Assembly: GCA_964450355.1 (NCBI GenBank)
Contig: CAYVDH010000198.1
Span: 1 to 5,997 of the forward strand
Direction: 5' to 3'
From: CAYVDH01 sp964450355
GTDB lineage: Bacteria > Bacteroidota > Bacteroidia > NS11-12g > UBA955
DNA: 5,997 bases
Shown here: positions 5,947 to 5,997 of the stretch, in pieces
Numbering within the stretch: position 1 is the first letter of the stretch
Layout: the number at the start of each line of letters is the position of its first letter
Notes under the pieces: generated by a model
What the model saw: only the letters and a program-made list of their open reading frames with translations
Told to the model about the DNA's origin: nothing
Databases searched by the model: none
Program-made: the position numbers and the translations under genes

Positions 5947-5997
5947 TGAAAAAATCCAAATCATTGTATTTGAATTTTTTATCAATTTCAGATAGTT
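5924..5997 (-). CDS. Possible C-terminal end of a gene running off the right edge
   Basis: On the minus strand the frame from 5995 to the TAA at 5926-5924 is open and reads as a protein-like tail of 23 residues, LSEIDKKFKYND followed by LDFFKSLTVRL. The balance of charged and hydrophobic residues is more protein-like than in the other two minus-strand frames, one of which stops almost at once. The fragment is too short to assign to a family, and its last codons overlap the inverted repeats at 5915-5946. A plus-strand promoter reading of the same bases competes with this call. Confidence 0.35.
   Translation of the reverse strand, partial: LSEIDKKFKYNDLDFFKSLTVRL

Overview
The window looks like chromosomal DNA of a Bacteroidota member, most likely Flavobacteriaceae (Flavobacterium-like). 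The evidence is low GC, start codons preceded by A-rich stretches with no Shine-Dalgarno sequence, a TAnnTTTG-type -7 promoter box, Sec signal peptides ending in '-SQ', and a secreted protein with a type A C-terminal sorting domain of the type IX secretion system (T9SS), which is confined to this phylum. The genus assignment is inference.

Layout from left to right. Two small cytoplasmic plus-strand genes come first: a DUF1801 (frataxin-like/YdhG-type) protein at 29-484 and a bleomycin-resistance-type VOC protein at 612-965. A strong Bacteroidota-type promoter at about 999-1029 then precedes a large plus-strand gene, 1055-3745. It encodes an 896-residue T9SS-exported protein with 14 delta-60 (DUF5122) beta-propeller motifs and a T9SS type A sorting domain. 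It converges on a minus-strand gene for an unrecognised exported 363-residue protein (3813-4904), and a bidirectional hairpin terminator lies between their stop codons. A second minus-strand gene (5084-5710, probably really starting near 5737) encodes a putative lipoprotein with an NTF2/SnoaL-like C-terminal part and has its own strong terminator at 5043-5074. The right end (5711-5997) is AT-rich and mostly non-coding. It holds a pair of abutting perfect inverted repeats and possibly the last 23 codons of another minus-strand gene running off the edge.

The genes do not form an obvious pathway or operon. Each larger gene has its own promoter or terminator signals, and the only shared theme is export to the envelope or cell surface (three of the five full genes). 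I see no mobile element, CRISPR array, tRNA/rRNA or defence cassette, and no convincing previously undescribed system. The points most worth a second look are the apparent ATA (or mis-sequenced ATG) start of the lipoprotein, the 14-motif propeller architecture, the tandem dyads near the right edge and the unrecognised exported protein.
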